Origin: Pseudomonadota bacterium
Lineage (GTDB): Bacteria > Pseudomonadota > Gammaproteobacteria > Steroidobacterales > Steroidobacteraceae
DNA: 64,000 nucleotides
Assembly (NCBI GenBank): GCA_025357635.1
Contig: JANXOV010000099.1
Coordinates: forward strand, 1-64,000
Direction: 5' to 3'
Every line of letters starts with the position of its first letter. Positions within the stretch are counted from its first letter, which is position 1. Below are positions 51,581-60,207 of this stretch, one piece after another. The position numbers were made by a program, and so were the translations under genes. The notes under the pieces were generated by a model. It saw only the letters and a program-made list of their open reading frames with translations. It searched no databases and was not told where the DNA came from.

Positions 51581-52359
51581 GAGGCCCCCGGGTAGGCACG
51601 CTGCATGAACTGCATTTCAGCAAGCACATATCCCAGATATTCACTGTGATCGCCACGCTTGCCCACCGGCGCACCACGTTCCGCCTTGGGCATGGACAGC
51701 GTCGCTTCTTTGAGAATGCGCGCGACATCCTGATGCCAGGCGGCGCTCAGCGCGGCAAGATCGGGAGAAATGCCGGCAGCACAGGTCTGCCGGTCGATGT
51801 CGTCGGCCTCGAACAGTTCCGGCGTGAACCGCATCAGCCAATCCACGGCCGCCTGCGTGCGCCGATGACTTTCCTCGGTGCCGTCGCCCAGTCGCAGCAA
51901 CCAATGTGAACTGAAGCGATGATGATACTGCGCTTCTTTGAGCGCCTTCGCCGCAATGGCCGCCAGATCGGCATCCCTGGATGCGGACAGCGCGCCGAAC
52001 AACGCGACCTGATAGGCATCGATGAAAAACTGCCTGACGATGGTCTGGCCGAAGTCGCCGTTGGGCTGCTCGACGAGCGTGAAATTGCGAAACTCCCCGC
52101 CATCGCGCAGAAAGGCCAGGTCGTCCTCGGACCGGTCGCGGCCCTCGATGCGCCCGGCGAGACTCAACAACAGCCGCGCCTGGCCGAGAAAATCCAGCGC
52201 CAGATTGCCAAGACCCAGATCCTCCTCCAATGCCGGCGCGTGTCCCACCCACTCGCCCAAGCGCTGTGCCAGGATCAGACTCGTGTCTCCCAGTCGCAGG
52301 ACATAGTCGAGCCGCACGGCATCAGATACCGACGCGCTCACGGGCGGCGCGCCGGTCAC
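51574..52359 (-). CDS. paaC: Phenylacetyl-CoA epoxidase structural subunit
   Basis: PaaC is the inactive, ferritin-like partner of PaaA in the epoxidase. The 261-residue protein shows DTSLILAQRLGEWVGHAPALEEDLGL with NLALDFLGQARLLL, typical of PaaC. A GTG start at 52359 overlaps the paaB stop (GTGA). Confidence 0.95.
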   Translation of the reverse strand: MTGAPPVSASVSDAVRLDYVLRLGDTSLILAQRLGEWVGHAPALEEDLGLGNLALDFLGQARLLLSLAGRIEGRDRSEDDLAFLRDGGEFRNFTLVEQPNGDFGQTIVRQFFIDAYQVALFGALSASRDADLAAIAAKALKEAQYHHRFSSHWLLRLGDGTEESHRRTQAAVDWLMRFTPELFEADDIDRQTCAAGISPDLAALSAAWHQDVARILKEATLSMPKAERGAPVGKRGDHSEYLGYVLAEMQFMQRAYPGASW

Positions 52360-52643
52360 AAATTCTTGACCTCTTCGGGAATTTCATAAAACGTCGGATG
52401 CCGGTACACCTTGTCGCGCGCAGGCTCAAACAGTGAGCCCGCTTCCTGCGGATCGGAGGCGACAATGGAGGCTGAGGGCACCACCCAGATGCTCACGCCT
52501 TCCATGCGCCGCGTATAGACGTCGCGCGCGTGTTCGATGGCCATGTTGGCATCGGTTGCGTGTACGCTGCCGACGTGTTTGTGGTCCAGGCCGCCCTTGG
52601 AACGGATGAATACTTCATAGAGCGGCCATTGCGTTGCGCTCAT
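52356..52643 (-). CDS. paaB: Phenylacetyl-CoA epoxidase small subunit
   Basis: PaaB is a small bridging subunit of the epoxidase complex. The 95 residues match the family: WPLYEVFIRSKGGLDHKHVGSVHA near the N-terminus and RDKVYRHPTFYEIPEEV at the end. It lies one base after paaA. Confidence 0.95.
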   Translation of the reverse strand: MSATQWPLYEVFIRSKGGLDHKHVGSVHATDANMAIEHARDVYTRRMEGVSIWVVPSASIVASDPQEAGSLFEPARDKVYRHPTFYEIPEEVKNL

Positions 52644-52644
52644 G

Positions 52645-53643
52645 TCAGGCTGCCCGCGTCAAGCCGTCAGCCCGATGTTTGAGTGCGTACGCCGTCGCCG
52701 CCTCCCGCACCCACGCACCCTTTGCATGAGCGTCGCGGCGCGCTTCCAGACGCTCGCGATTGCACGGGCCATTGCCTTTGATCACGTCGAAAAACTCGTT
52801 CCAATCGATGGGTCCGGCTTCAAAGTGTCCGGTCTGCTCATCCCACCGCAGCTTGGGGTCGGGCACGCTCAAGCCTAGAAACTGCGCCTGCGGAACCGTG
52901 GCGTCGATGAAGCGCTGACGCAGTTCGTCGTTGCTGAAACGCTTGATCTTCCAGCGCATGGACTGCGCCGAGTGCTTGGAATCCGCATCGTTGGGCCCGA
53001 ACATCATCAGCGAGGGCCACCACCAGCGATTCAAGGAGTCCTGCGCCATCTGCTTCTGTGCCGCAGTGCCGCGGGCCAGCGCGAGCATGATTTCAAATCC
53101 CTGCCGCTGATGAAAACTTTCTTCCTTGCATACGCGCACCATCGCGCGCGCATAGGGGCCGTAAGAACAACGGCACAGCGGTATCTGATTGACAATGGCG
53201 GCGCCGTCCACCAGCCAGCCGATCGCCCCCACATCCGCCCAAGTCGGCGTCGGGTAGTTGAAAATGGACGAATACTTTGCGGCACCGCTGAGCAACTGCT
53301 CCAGCAATTCATCGCGCGATACGCCGAGCGTTTCGGCGGCGCTGTACAGATAGGCGCCGTGTCCGCCCTCATCCTGCACTTTGGCGATGAGCACCGCCTT
53401 GCGTCGCAGCGATGGCGCTCGCGTGATCCAATTACCCTCCGGCAGCATGCCGACGATTTCTGAATGAGCATGCTGCGAAATCTGGCGTATCAGGGTTTGC
53501 CGATACGCATCGGGCATCCAGTCCTTGGGTTCTATACGTTCATCCAGGTCGACGCGACCCTGAAACTGCGCGCAGCGCTGCGCGTCCTCCGCCGCCGTGT
53601 CGACGGGTGCTTGACCGTGATTATCGAGACTTTGGGTATACAT
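52645..53643 (-). CDS. paaA: Phenylacetyl-CoA epoxidase catalytic subunit
   Basis: PaaA holds the diiron centre that epoxidises the aromatic ring of phenylacetyl-CoA. The 332-residue protein carries two ExxH motifs expected of the site: E92-x2-H95 in [12 protein letters not shown] and E175-x2-H178 in [29 protein letters not shown] is another highly conserved stretch. As first gene it begins the long leftward paa operon; paaX is divergent. Confidence 0.96.
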   Translation of the reverse strand: MYTQSLDNHGQAPVDTAAEDAQRCAQFQGRVDLDERIEPKDWMPDAYRQTLIRQISQHAHSEIVGMLPEGNWITRAPSLRRKAVLIAKVQDEGGHGAYLYSAAETLGVSRDELLEQLLSGAAKYSSIFNYPTPTWADVGAIGWLVDGAAIVNQIPLCRCSYGPYARAMVRVCKEESFHQRQGFEIMLALARGTAAQKQMAQDSLNRWWWPSLMMFGPNDADSKHSAQSMRWKIKRFSNDELRQRFIDATVPQAQFLGLSVPDPKLRWDEQTGHFEAGPIDWNEFFDVIKGNGPCNRERLEARRDAHAKGAWVREAATAYALKHRADGLTRAA

Positions 53644-53712
53644 ACAAACAACTGTGACACAAAAATGTTATCGTGACAATAATTCGTGTGTCATATGTTC
53701 GAAAGCACTTCA
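53644..53712. promoter_or_regulatory. paaA/paaX divergent promoter with imperfect palindrome
   Basis: The short gap contains TTATCGT-G-ACAATAA at 53668-53682, a palindrome with one mismatch, flanked by TGACAC and GTGTCA repeats at about 53655 and 53687. Its place between paaA and its repressor gene makes it the natural PaaX site. Confidence 0.45.
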
Positions 53713-54702
53713 ATGACTGAAAACCGCACCCGCCGATTCGCTGATGCCACTCGCCCGCTGATGAAAGCCTTCATGCAGCGGCGGCCCTTGAGAGGCGGCT
53801 CACTGATCACGACCGTCTTCGGCGACTCGATCGCCGCACGCCGCTGTGAGGTGTCCCTGTCGAGCCTCATCAAACTGCTGCAGCCCTTCGGTTTGACCGA
53901 ACGGCTGGTGCGCACGTCCATCGGCCGGCTGGCGCAGGACAACTGGGTCACGGCCCGGCGCGTGGGGCGGTTGAGCTACTATCGTCTGAGTTCCGCCGGG
54001 GAAATTAGCTTTTCGCAAGCAACGCAGAGAATCTACGCGGCGCCCGCGCAAGACTGGCGCGGCAGCTGGACCCTGCTCATCGTCCCGGGCGAGGCGGATC
54101 GGGAATCGCGTGAACGCATCAAGGACGCCCTGCAATGGTCCGGTTTCGGCCAGCTTGCATCCGGCGTTCATATTCACCCGGAAATCGATCCGGCCGCCGC
54201 ACAGGAACTGATCGCACGCTGCGATGCCAACATGCGCCCGGTGATTCTGCAGTCGCGCAGCGAGACCGTGCAGGGCGATCGAAGAATGGTCGAACTGGGC
54301 TGGGATCTGGATGAATTGGAGCGGCGCTACACCCGGTTCGTCTCCTCCTTTGTACCTGCGCTTGCAGCGCTGGCGCAGGACCGCCAGCCGGAACCCATGC
54401 ACTGTTTTCACATCCGAACGCTGCTGATCCACGAGTATCGAAAAGTGCATCTGATCGACCCGCAGCTGCCGCCGAATCTGCTGCCGCAGGATTGGGCGGG
54501 CACGGCCGCGTATGAATTGTGCCGGCAGCTGTATTTGAAAATCGCAGATGCCTCGGATCGGTACGTACAAGGCGTATTGAGCACGAGCGCCGGCGCAGTG
54601 CCGGCGCCGACTGCCGAGACGCGACTGCGTTTCGCGCCGGCGGCGGATCCGCCTGCGGACCTGAGTCTTAAGGGTCAAGCGGCCAGGACTCCAGGCACCT
54701 GA
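53713..54702 (+). CDS. paaX: Phenylacetate operon repressor
   Basis: PaaX represses paa genes and is released by phenylacetyl-CoA. The protein has the PaaX N-terminal winged-helix (GGSLITTVFGDSI, LTERLVRTSIGRLAQDNWV, GRLSYYRLSSAG) and the C-terminal domain with CFHIRTLLIHEYRKVHLIDPQLPPNLLPQDWAG. The ATG at 53713 gives 329 residues; GTG at 53686 and ATG at 53695 are in frame and would place the start closer to the operator. A poorly conserved tail of about 35 residues overlaps the convergent E2 gene by 35 bases. Confidence 0.92.
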   Translation: MTENRTRRFADATRPLMKAFMQRRPLRGGSLITTVFGDSIAARRCEVSLSSLIKLLQPFGLTERLVRTSIGRLAQDNWVTARRVGRLSYYRLSSAGEISFSQATQRIYAAPAQDWRGSWTLLIVPGEADRESRERIKDALQWSGFGQLASGVHIHPEIDPAAAQELIARCDANMRPVILQSRSETVQGDRRMVELGWDLDELERRYTRFVSSFVPALAALAQDRQPEPMHCFHIRTLLIHEYRKVHLIDPQLPPNLLPQDWAGTAAYELCRQLYLKIADASDRYVQGVLSTSAGAVPAPTAETRLRFAPAADPPADLSLKGQAARTPGT

Positions 54703-55867
54703 CCCAGGCACTGAGAAATCCGTTGGCTTGAAATCCGTCGATGGCGCGGTGATCGATGGTCAAACTCACGAAGCACTTGCTCCTGATGCGCATCTGCTCC
54801 ACCCCCTCGACGCTCACCACCGCAGGCCGCCGCTCAAGCTTACCCACGCCCAGAATCGCCGATTGCGGCTGATGGATGATCGGAGTGGCGAACAAGCTGC
54901 CGCTGACACCGTGATTGGAGATCGTGAATGTTCCGCCCCGCATGTCGTCGACCGTCAGTTTTCCCGAACGCGCTTTGTCAAGCAATCCGCCCAGGGTGTG
55001 TGCGATCGAAAATAAATCCAGCGTCTGCACCCGATGCATGACGGGGACCACCAGCCCCTGCGTGCCGAGGGCAGTGCCGATGCCGATGTTCAGGTCGTCG
55101 AAGACTTCCAGTTCAGTCGCGTGGAAGCGGCTGTTGATCTCCGGCATGGCGGCGAACGCCGGCACGCACGCGGCTAGAAAGTAGGCCGTGTAGCTCAGAT
55201 GCGCACCGCGTGTCGCAAATTCACTCAGATGCCGCTCGCGATGCGCCACGATCGCACTTAAATCCGCTTCAAACACGGCGGTCACATGCGGTGCAGTACT
55301 GACGCTGCGGGACATGTTCTCAGCAATGCGACGGCGCATCGCAGTATGGGGAACGCGCCGGCCGCGGATACCGCCGCCCGTAAACTCCTCCACATCGCGC
55401 GCCGTGATGCGGCCCTGCTTGCCGGTTCCGGAGATCGACGCCGAATCCAGACCCCGCTCCTGCAGCAATGAGCGCACTGCCGGACTCAAAAGATTGCGCG
55501 CATCGCCGGCAAAACCGGCGGCACGCACATCTGCCGTCGCCCGCTGTTCGGTGGCGTACGCAGTGGCGCGCGCAGCGGTGTACGCAGTGGCGGCCGGCGA
55601 GCGCTCTTGGGCGGCCTCTGAGGTCAACTCGATCCGCCCCAGGACTTCCCCCGTCGCCACACTGTCCTGATCGTGTTTCAGGATCTGCGACAACCGCCCG
55701 CTGGCAGGCGCTGCGATTTCCACCGTCACTTTGTCTGTTTCCACTTCCACCAGAGGATCGTTCAGCGCAACGGAATCGCCGGCGGCGCGCAGCCAGCGCA
55801 TGACCCGCGCGTCCGAACCGTCATACACTTCGGCCAGGAGCGCCACATCGACGAAGTTTTCAGACAC
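54668..55867 (-). CDS. 2-oxoacid dehydrogenase E2 (dihydrolipoamide acyltransferase)
   Basis: The 399-residue protein has one lipoyl domain (Lys46 in VETDKVTVEI), a peripheral-subunit-binding domain (about 125-165: LLSPAVRSLLQERGLD, GKQGRITARDVEEF) and a catalytic domain ending with the active-site HxxxDG in LTIDHRAIDGFQ. It transfers the acyl group from E1 to CoA. It abuts the E1 gene with no gap. No E3 gene is in the window, so lipoamide dehydrogenase must come from elsewhere. Confidence 0.92.
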   Translation of the reverse strand: MSENFVDVALLAEVYDGSDARVMRWLRAAGDSVALNDPLVEVETDKVTVEIAAPASGRLSQILKHDQDSVATGEVLGRIELTSEAAQERSPAATAYTAARATAYATEQRATADVRAAGFAGDARNLLSPAVRSLLQERGLDSASISGTGKQGRITARDVEEFTGGGIRGRRVPHTAMRRRIAENMSRSVSTAPHVTAVFEADLSAIVAHRERHLSEFATRGAHLSYTAYFLAACVPAFAAMPEINSRFHATELEVFDDLNIGIGTALGTQGLVVPVMHRVQTLDLFSIAHTLGGLLDKARSGKLTVDDMRGGTFTISNHGVSGSLFATPIIHQPQSAILGVGKLERRPAVVSVEGVEQMRIRSKCFVSLTIDHRAIDGFQANGFLSAWVRCLESWPLDP

Positions 55868-57976
55868 TTAGAACTCCACCAGTTCGCAAATCCGCTCCGC
55901 GATCATATCCGACGAGGGCAGCACTGCATCCAGAAGGATGGGGCTGTGCGGGCTGGGAATGTCCGGCATTGCCAGTCTTTCGATGGGCGCATCCAGATCG
56001 AAAAATGCATCGCGCGCCAGGCGCGCGGCAATTTCAGCGCCAAAACCGGCCGTGATCGTATCCTCGTGCACGATCAGGCAGCGTCGCGTCTTTTTCACCG
56101 AACCGAGCACGGCAGCCGCATCCCAGGGAACCAGCGTGCGCAGATCGATGACCTCCACGCTCTTTCCCGAGGCCGCGGCGGCGGCCTCGCAGCGCTCTAC
56201 CATCGCGCCCCAGGTGACGATGGTCAGCGCCTCGCCGGATCGAACGACGTGCGCGCGGCCAAAGGGAACGACGAACTCATCGCCGGGATAGGCGCGCCGC
56301 GCCCAGGCGCCATCGAGCATGGCCCGGTGTTCGAAAAAAATCACCGGCTCGTTGCCGCGCAGCGCCGAACGCAACAAACCGACCGCATCCTGGGCGTTGC
56401 TGGGCATTGCAACACGCCAGCCGATGGCATGCACCCACTGCACCTCGTTGCTTTGACTGTGCCAAGGGTCGCCGCACTTGAAGTAGCCTCCCGGCATCCG
56501 CACCACCATCGGCGCGGCGAATCGATTCATCGTACGCCAGCGCATGGTGCCGCAATCGTTCAACTGTTCCACGGCCGGATCGGCGTATTTTCGGAATTGG
56601 ATTTCCGGCACCGGCAGCAGACCCGCCAATGCCAGACCCACGGCCCGGCCGATGATGCCCTCCTCCGACAGACTGGTGTCGAACACGCGCTCGCGGCCAA
56701 ACTTTTTCTGCAGACCCAGAGTCGCCGCATGCACGCCGCCTTTGGGTCCGACGTCCTCACCGAAAACCAGCATCTTCGGGTTGGTCGCCAGTTCGTGCTC
56801 AAGCGTGCGGCGGATCGCGGTGATCATGTTGACGCGCGCAGCCTCCGGCTGCGGCTCATCGCTCGACGCAGCGAACACATGTGCCGCCGGCCAAAGCCCG
56901 CCCTGCGTCTGCAGCTCAGCAACGCCGTCGGCGTTCATCTCGGTGAATACGTGGCGCGACACCGAGAGCGGGTCCGGCAGCGCCGATTCGATGGCGCGGG
57001 CGACCGCCGTCTCCACGTCTGCCTGCGCGCGTTGCTCCAGATCGCGCCACGCCGGCTCGCCCAACGTGGCCGGCACCAGCTGGCTGCGCAGCGCGCGCAA
57101 TGGATCGCGCCCGAGGTCCGCACTCAACTGTTCCGCTGACTTATAGGACTGATTGTCCTGGCCGGAATGCCCGCTCAACCGCGGCACGGTCAGACGCAGC
57201 AGCACCGGACCGCTCCAGTCGCGCGCCGCGGTTACCGCGCCGCTGATCAGTCGCTGTACCTGCAGCGGATCTGAACCACTGCCGCTGAAAATGCGCAGAT
57301 TCTTGAACGATTTGAGGTTCTCCGCAATATTCCCACCCGGCGTCTGCAGGCCTGAGCCGACCGAAATTCCCAAGCCATTGTCCTCGATGTAAAACAGCAA
57401 CGGCAATTGCAGCGTCGTGGCCATGTTCAATGCCGACCAGAATCCATTGGTCGCGGTCGAGGCATCCCCGCCATGCACGATGGAGATGGCGTGCGCATAG
57501 TCGCTCTCGCCAAGCACGTCATGCCGATAACGGATGGCCTGCGCCCATCCGGCCGCGGGCGTGTACTGCGCGCCCACGCCGCCGCAAGCGGGAAGAACGC
57601 TGGGACGTCCCTGACCCGGCCGGTTGAACACCACGCCGATGTCCCGACCGCCGCTGAAACTGGCGGCGCGCGCCAGCGGCCCGGCCGCCGCTTCTTCAAG
57701 GGAAACACCCAGCGCCAGCATCAGCGGTCGCGAGCGATAGTAGACCCCCACCGCATCGTGCGGGTGGTCGATTTGCAGACCCAACAGCGTCTGCCCGAGT
57801 TCATGGCCGCGAGCGGAAAACTGGTACAGCACCTTCTTCTCCGGAACGAGGCGGGTCTCTTCGACCCCATCCAGGGCGCGCGACTGCAATATGCGGTAGG
57901 CCACATCGATCCAATCCGGATCCCCACGCCGATGAGCCTCAAGAACCACCTCGGGAATCACTGCCGATCGATTCAT
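55868..57976 (-). CDS. Branched-chain-type 2-oxoacid dehydrogenase E1, alpha-beta fusion
   Basis: The 702-residue protein fuses E1 alpha (about 1-350; GGDASTATNGFWSALNMATTL with IEDNGLGIS is the thiamine diphosphate site) to E1 beta (about 385-700; VFGEDVGPKGGVHAATLGLQ, FDTSLSEEGIIGRAVGLAL). The wording is nearest to 2-oxoisovalerate dehydrogenases. The ATG at 57976 has GAGGAG six bases upstream; an ATG-like start at 58021 lacks one. It is divergent from an Lrp-type regulator, as bkd genes are from bkdR. Next to paa it might also accept phenylpyruvate and yield phenylacetyl-CoA. Confidence 0.9.
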   Translation of the reverse strand: MNRSAVIPEVVLEAHRRGDPDWIDVAYRILQSRALDGVEETRLVPEKKVLYQFSARGHELGQTLLGLQIDHPHDAVGVYYRSRPLMLALGVSLEEAAAGPLARAASFSGGRDIGVVFNRPGQGRPSVLPACGGVGAQYTPAAGWAQAIRYRHDVLGESDYAHAISIVHGGDASTATNGFWSALNMATTLQLPLLFYIEDNGLGISVGSGLQTPGGNIAENLKSFKNLRIFSGSGSDPLQVQRLISGAVTAARDWSGPVLLRLTVPRLSGHSGQDNQSYKSAEQLSADLGRDPLRALRSQLVPATLGEPAWRDLEQRAQADVETAVARAIESALPDPLSVSRHVFTEMNADGVAELQTQGGLWPAAHVFAASSDEPQPEAARVNMITAIRRTLEHELATNPKMLVFGEDVGPKGGVHAATLGLQKKFGRERVFDTSLSEEGIIGRAVGLALAGLLPVPEIQFRKYADPAVEQLNDCGTMRWRTMNRFAAPMVVRMPGGYFKCGDPWHSQSNEVQWVHAIGWRVAMPSNAQDAVGLLRSALRGNEPVIFFEHRAMLDGAWARRAYPGDEFVVPFGRAHVVRSGEALTIVTWGAMVERCEAAAAASGKSVEVIDLRTLVPWDAAAVLGSVKKTRRCLIVHEDTITAGFGAEIAARLARDAFFDLDAPIERLAMPDIPSPHSPILLDAVLPSSDMIAERICELVEF

Positions 57977-58093
57977 GCGCCACTCCTCATCCAAAACATG
58001 CGGCCATGATATGGCCGCCACAGGTCAGCATAAATTGCTAAATTTGCTCTAAATTCATTTTTAAGAGCAATATTATTGCGATACCATAAGAAA
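57977..58093. promoter_or_regulatory. E1 / Lrp-regulator divergent region with Lrp-like operator
   Basis: An AT-rich stretch contains TTGCTCT at 58044-58050 and its inverse AGAGCAA at 58064-58070, 20 bases apart, about two helical turns. A direct AAATTGCT-like copy lies at 58032-58039. Lrp/AsnC proteins bind such phased half-sites, so this is the probable operator of the adjacent regulator. Confidence 0.55.
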
Positions 58094-58582
58094 ATGAGCA
58101 TTAACTATGCCAGCCCTGGTCTGGACAAATTCGACCGGAAAATACTCAACCTGCTGCAATCAGACGGCCGGCTTTCCAATCAGGAATTGGCGGAAAAAAT
58201 CGGTCTGTCGGCAGCGCCCTGCTGGCGGCGGGTGAAACGGCTGGAAAGCGAGGGGCTGATCGATGGATACGTGGCCATGCTCAGCGGCGCGCATCTGGGT
58301 TTGAGCGTCACCGCCTTCACGTTCGTATCGTTGGAAAACCACCACCCCGACAGCGTCGAGGCGTTTGATCGCGTGATCCGGGAATGTCCGCAGGTGCTGG
58401 AGTGCTACTCGCTGAGCGGGCAGCATGATTTTTTGCTGCGCATCGTCGCCAGCGACCTTGCATCCTACGAGGAGTTCCTGAGCAAGAACCTGCTCGCCAT
58501 CTCCTCGGTGCGCTCCGCGAGCACGAGTTTCGTGCTGAAAAGAAAAAAGTTCACGACCCGGATCCCGCTGCCGGAGTCGTAG
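58094..58582 (+). CDS. Lrp/AsnC family regulator (BkdR-like)
   Basis: The 162-residue protein has an N-terminal helix-turn-helix (about 10-60: LDKFDRKILNLLQSDGRLSNQELAEKIGLSAAPCWRRVKRLE) and a C-terminal RAM ligand domain (VLECYSLSGQHDFLLRIVASD). Members such as BkdR activate branched-chain 2-oxoacid dehydrogenase genes in response to an amino acid. It is divergent from the E1-E2 genes. The ATG at 58094 was preferred to a TTG at 58076. Confidence 0.93.
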   Translation: MSINYASPGLDKFDRKILNLLQSDGRLSNQELAEKIGLSAAPCWRRVKRLESEGLIDGYVAMLSGAHLGLSVTAFTFVSLENHHPDSVEAFDRVIRECPQVLECYSLSGQHDFLLRIVASDLASYEEFLSKNLLAISSVRSASTSFVLKRKKFTTRIPLPES

Positions 58583-58599
58583 ACTCTCGCCTCGTAAAC

Positions 58600-58626
58600 C
58601 AGGCCGGCCGCGGATGGGCCGGCCTG
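58600..58626. terminator. Strong hairpin between convergent genes
   Basis: CAGGCCGGCC and GGCCGGCCTG form a perfect ten-pair stem around the loop GCGGATG, between the Lrp regulator and HiPIP genes. There is no clear T-tract, but position and strength fit a bidirectional terminator. Confidence 0.7.
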
Positions 58627-58633
58627 CGTAAGA

Positions 58634-58972
58634 TCAGGCGCCGGGCTTCTTCGCCCAGACCTTGCACCATCCGGCACCGGCAACGCTCTTGCCCGCAAAA
58701 ATGTTACAGCCGGCATTCGCATCGCCCGCCTTGCCCTGATACTGCGCGCAGTTCGAGCATTTTTGTTCAGGCTTGTGCGTCGGGTTGGCCTTGGCATCGA
58801 CCGTGGCCGTATCCTTGACGTAGCCGAGCGCCTTGGCGGTTGGTTCGCTGGGGTCCAGCGCAGGCATCGCAGCCGCAGCCATCGCGGTGTCGATAAAGCC
58901 CAGAGCAGGAATGAACGCACCGGCCGCGATGGCGCTCTTGACGACCGTACGGCGTGAAATCTTCGTTTGCAT
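58634..58972 (-). CDS. High-potential iron-sulfur protein (HiPIP)
   Basis: The 112-residue protein has a twin-arginine-type leader (SRRTVVKSAIAAGAFIP) and a mature HiPIP domain with KCSNCAQYQG, AGCNIF and GWCKVW providing four cluster cysteines. It is a periplasmic electron carrier and the second of its kind in the window, clearly different in sequence from that at 21094. It is transcribed alone, from a promoter in the gap before 59191. Confidence 0.95.
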   Translation of the reverse strand: MQTKISRRTVVKSAIAAGAFIPALGFIDTAMAAAAMPALDPSEPTAKALGYVKDTATVDAKANPTHKPEQKCSNCAQYQGKAGDANAGCNIFAGKSVAGAGWCKVWAKKPGA

Positions 58973-59190
58973 CGTGATGACCCTATGAATGAAAACCCGC
59001 GCGTATTTTCACGTGTTTGCGCAGACAATTGGTATAAATAATTATTAATTTTCAACTGCGGCGAGAATTCAGGTGTGGTTCATGTTGATTGCCGATGCGC
59101 TCATCCTCGGTGCTACCGCATGCATTTGCGAACGATTCTCAATAGAATCGTGCCAAGCAGCAGGGTTGCGCGCATCGATTTTCCGGGCGG
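58973..59190. promoter_or_regulatory. Divergent gap, HiPIP / protease-like gene
   Basis: The 218-base gap has an AT-rich patch at about 59030-59055 (ATAATTATTAATTTTC), likely the HiPIP promoter, and a perfect inverted repeat CGATTCT-CAAT-AGAATCG at 59133-59150, which could be an operator or a hairpin. No small open frame with family similarity was seen. Confidence 0.4.
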
Positions 59191-60186
59191 TTGACGCTAG
59201 GACCCACAGCGGAGCATGCTCTTGCGGGTATCCGCAGACAGCCCTTGTCTGATTCGGCTTCAGAACTGGATATTGTGGATCTGCAAACACTGACTCAATC
59301 CATCGTCAAGATTCGCGCGATCGTACCGGACGATGCATTCACGGCCTCGATACTGGGCACCCAACGCAGCGGCAGCGGCGTCGTGATTGATTCCGATGGC
59401 CTCATTCTCACCATCGGCTATCTGATCACCGAAGCCTGCGATGTGTGGCTGACGACCCATGGCGGGCGCGAACTCGCCGGGCACGGCCTCGCCTACGATC
59501 AGGTCACCGGATTCGGATTGGTGTTGCCGCTGGGCCCGCTGGACGTGGCGCCTCTTGCACTGGGTGATTCTTCCGCGCTTTGCGCCGACAGTGCCGCTGC
59601 CGTGTTGTGCCACCCGCAACTGGCGCAACCGCTTTCGGTCAAGGTGCTCGCACGTCGCGAATTTACCGGCGCCTGGGAGTATCTGCTGGACGAAGCGATA
59701 TTCACCGCACCCGCGCACTCGCATTGGTCCGGCGCGGCACTGGTCGATGGCGGCGGCCAGCTGGTTGGAATGGGTTCACTGCTGGTCAGGGAAATCGTCG
59801 GCGCCGATGAGACAGACGCCAACCTGTTCGTGCCCACGGATCTGCTCAAGCCGATACTCGGGGATCTGCGCGCGCAAGGCAAGGCGGCGCGCCAGACTCG
59901 ACCGTGGCTTGGAATCTACGCGACGCAGGTCAAGGGTGCCGTCGTGGTTGCCGGCGTGGTCGAGGGCGGCCCGGCGCAAAAGGCCGGCATGCGCGACGGC
60001 GACCTGATCCGCGAGGTCGGCGACCGCGAAGTCTTTTCCATGGCCGAATTTTACCGCGCCGTATGGTCGATGGGGCCGGCGCGCACCGTGATCACGCTCA
60101 CCACTACGCGCTCGGGGAAGCCCGCCCGGGTCAGAGTTCAATCCGTGGATCGGACCGACTTGCTGCGACGGCCGGTTTCTCACTGA
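59191..60186 (+). CDS. HtrA/DegP-like trypsin-fold plus PDZ protein, probably inactive as protease
   Basis: Residues about 35-225 align with the trypsin-like domain of S1C proteases (GSGVVIDSDGLILT, then a segment ending GAALVDGGGQLVGMG), and about 230-325 form a PDZ domain (WLGIYATQVKGAVVVAGV, AGMRDGDLIREVGDREV). The His of the triad is Tyr77 (LTIGYLI in place of TNNHVV) and the Asp position near 107 is Gly/Phe (VTGFGLV). Only the Ser (Ser180, HWSGAAL) remains. No signal peptide is evident. The TTG at 59191 is uncertain; a TTG at 59245 and a GTG at 59275 are alternatives. It may act as a binding or adaptor protein. Confidence 0.8.
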   Translation: MTLGPTAEHALAGIRRQPLSDSASELDIVDLQTLTQSIVKIRAIVPDDAFTASILGTQRSGSGVVIDSDGLILTIGYLITEACDVWLTTHGGRELAGHGLAYDQVTGFGLVLPLGPLDVAPLALGDSSALCADSAAAVLCHPQLAQPLSVKVLARREFTGAWEYLLDEAIFTAPAHSHWSGAALVDGGGQLVGMGSLLVREIVGADETDANLFVPTDLLKPILGDLRAQGKAARQTRPWLGIYATQVKGAVVVAGVVEGGPAQKAGMRDGDLIREVGDREVFSMAEFYRAVWSMGPARTVITLTTTRSGKPARVRVQSVDRTDLLRRPVSH

Positions 60187-60207
60187 AGTTCAGAGCCTGG
60201 GTTTTGC

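Noticed and set aside
55673..57139. Plus-strand open frame of 488 codons opposite the E1/E2 genes
   Set aside because: It spans two real genes on the other strand and has no recognisable domain or ribosome binding site.
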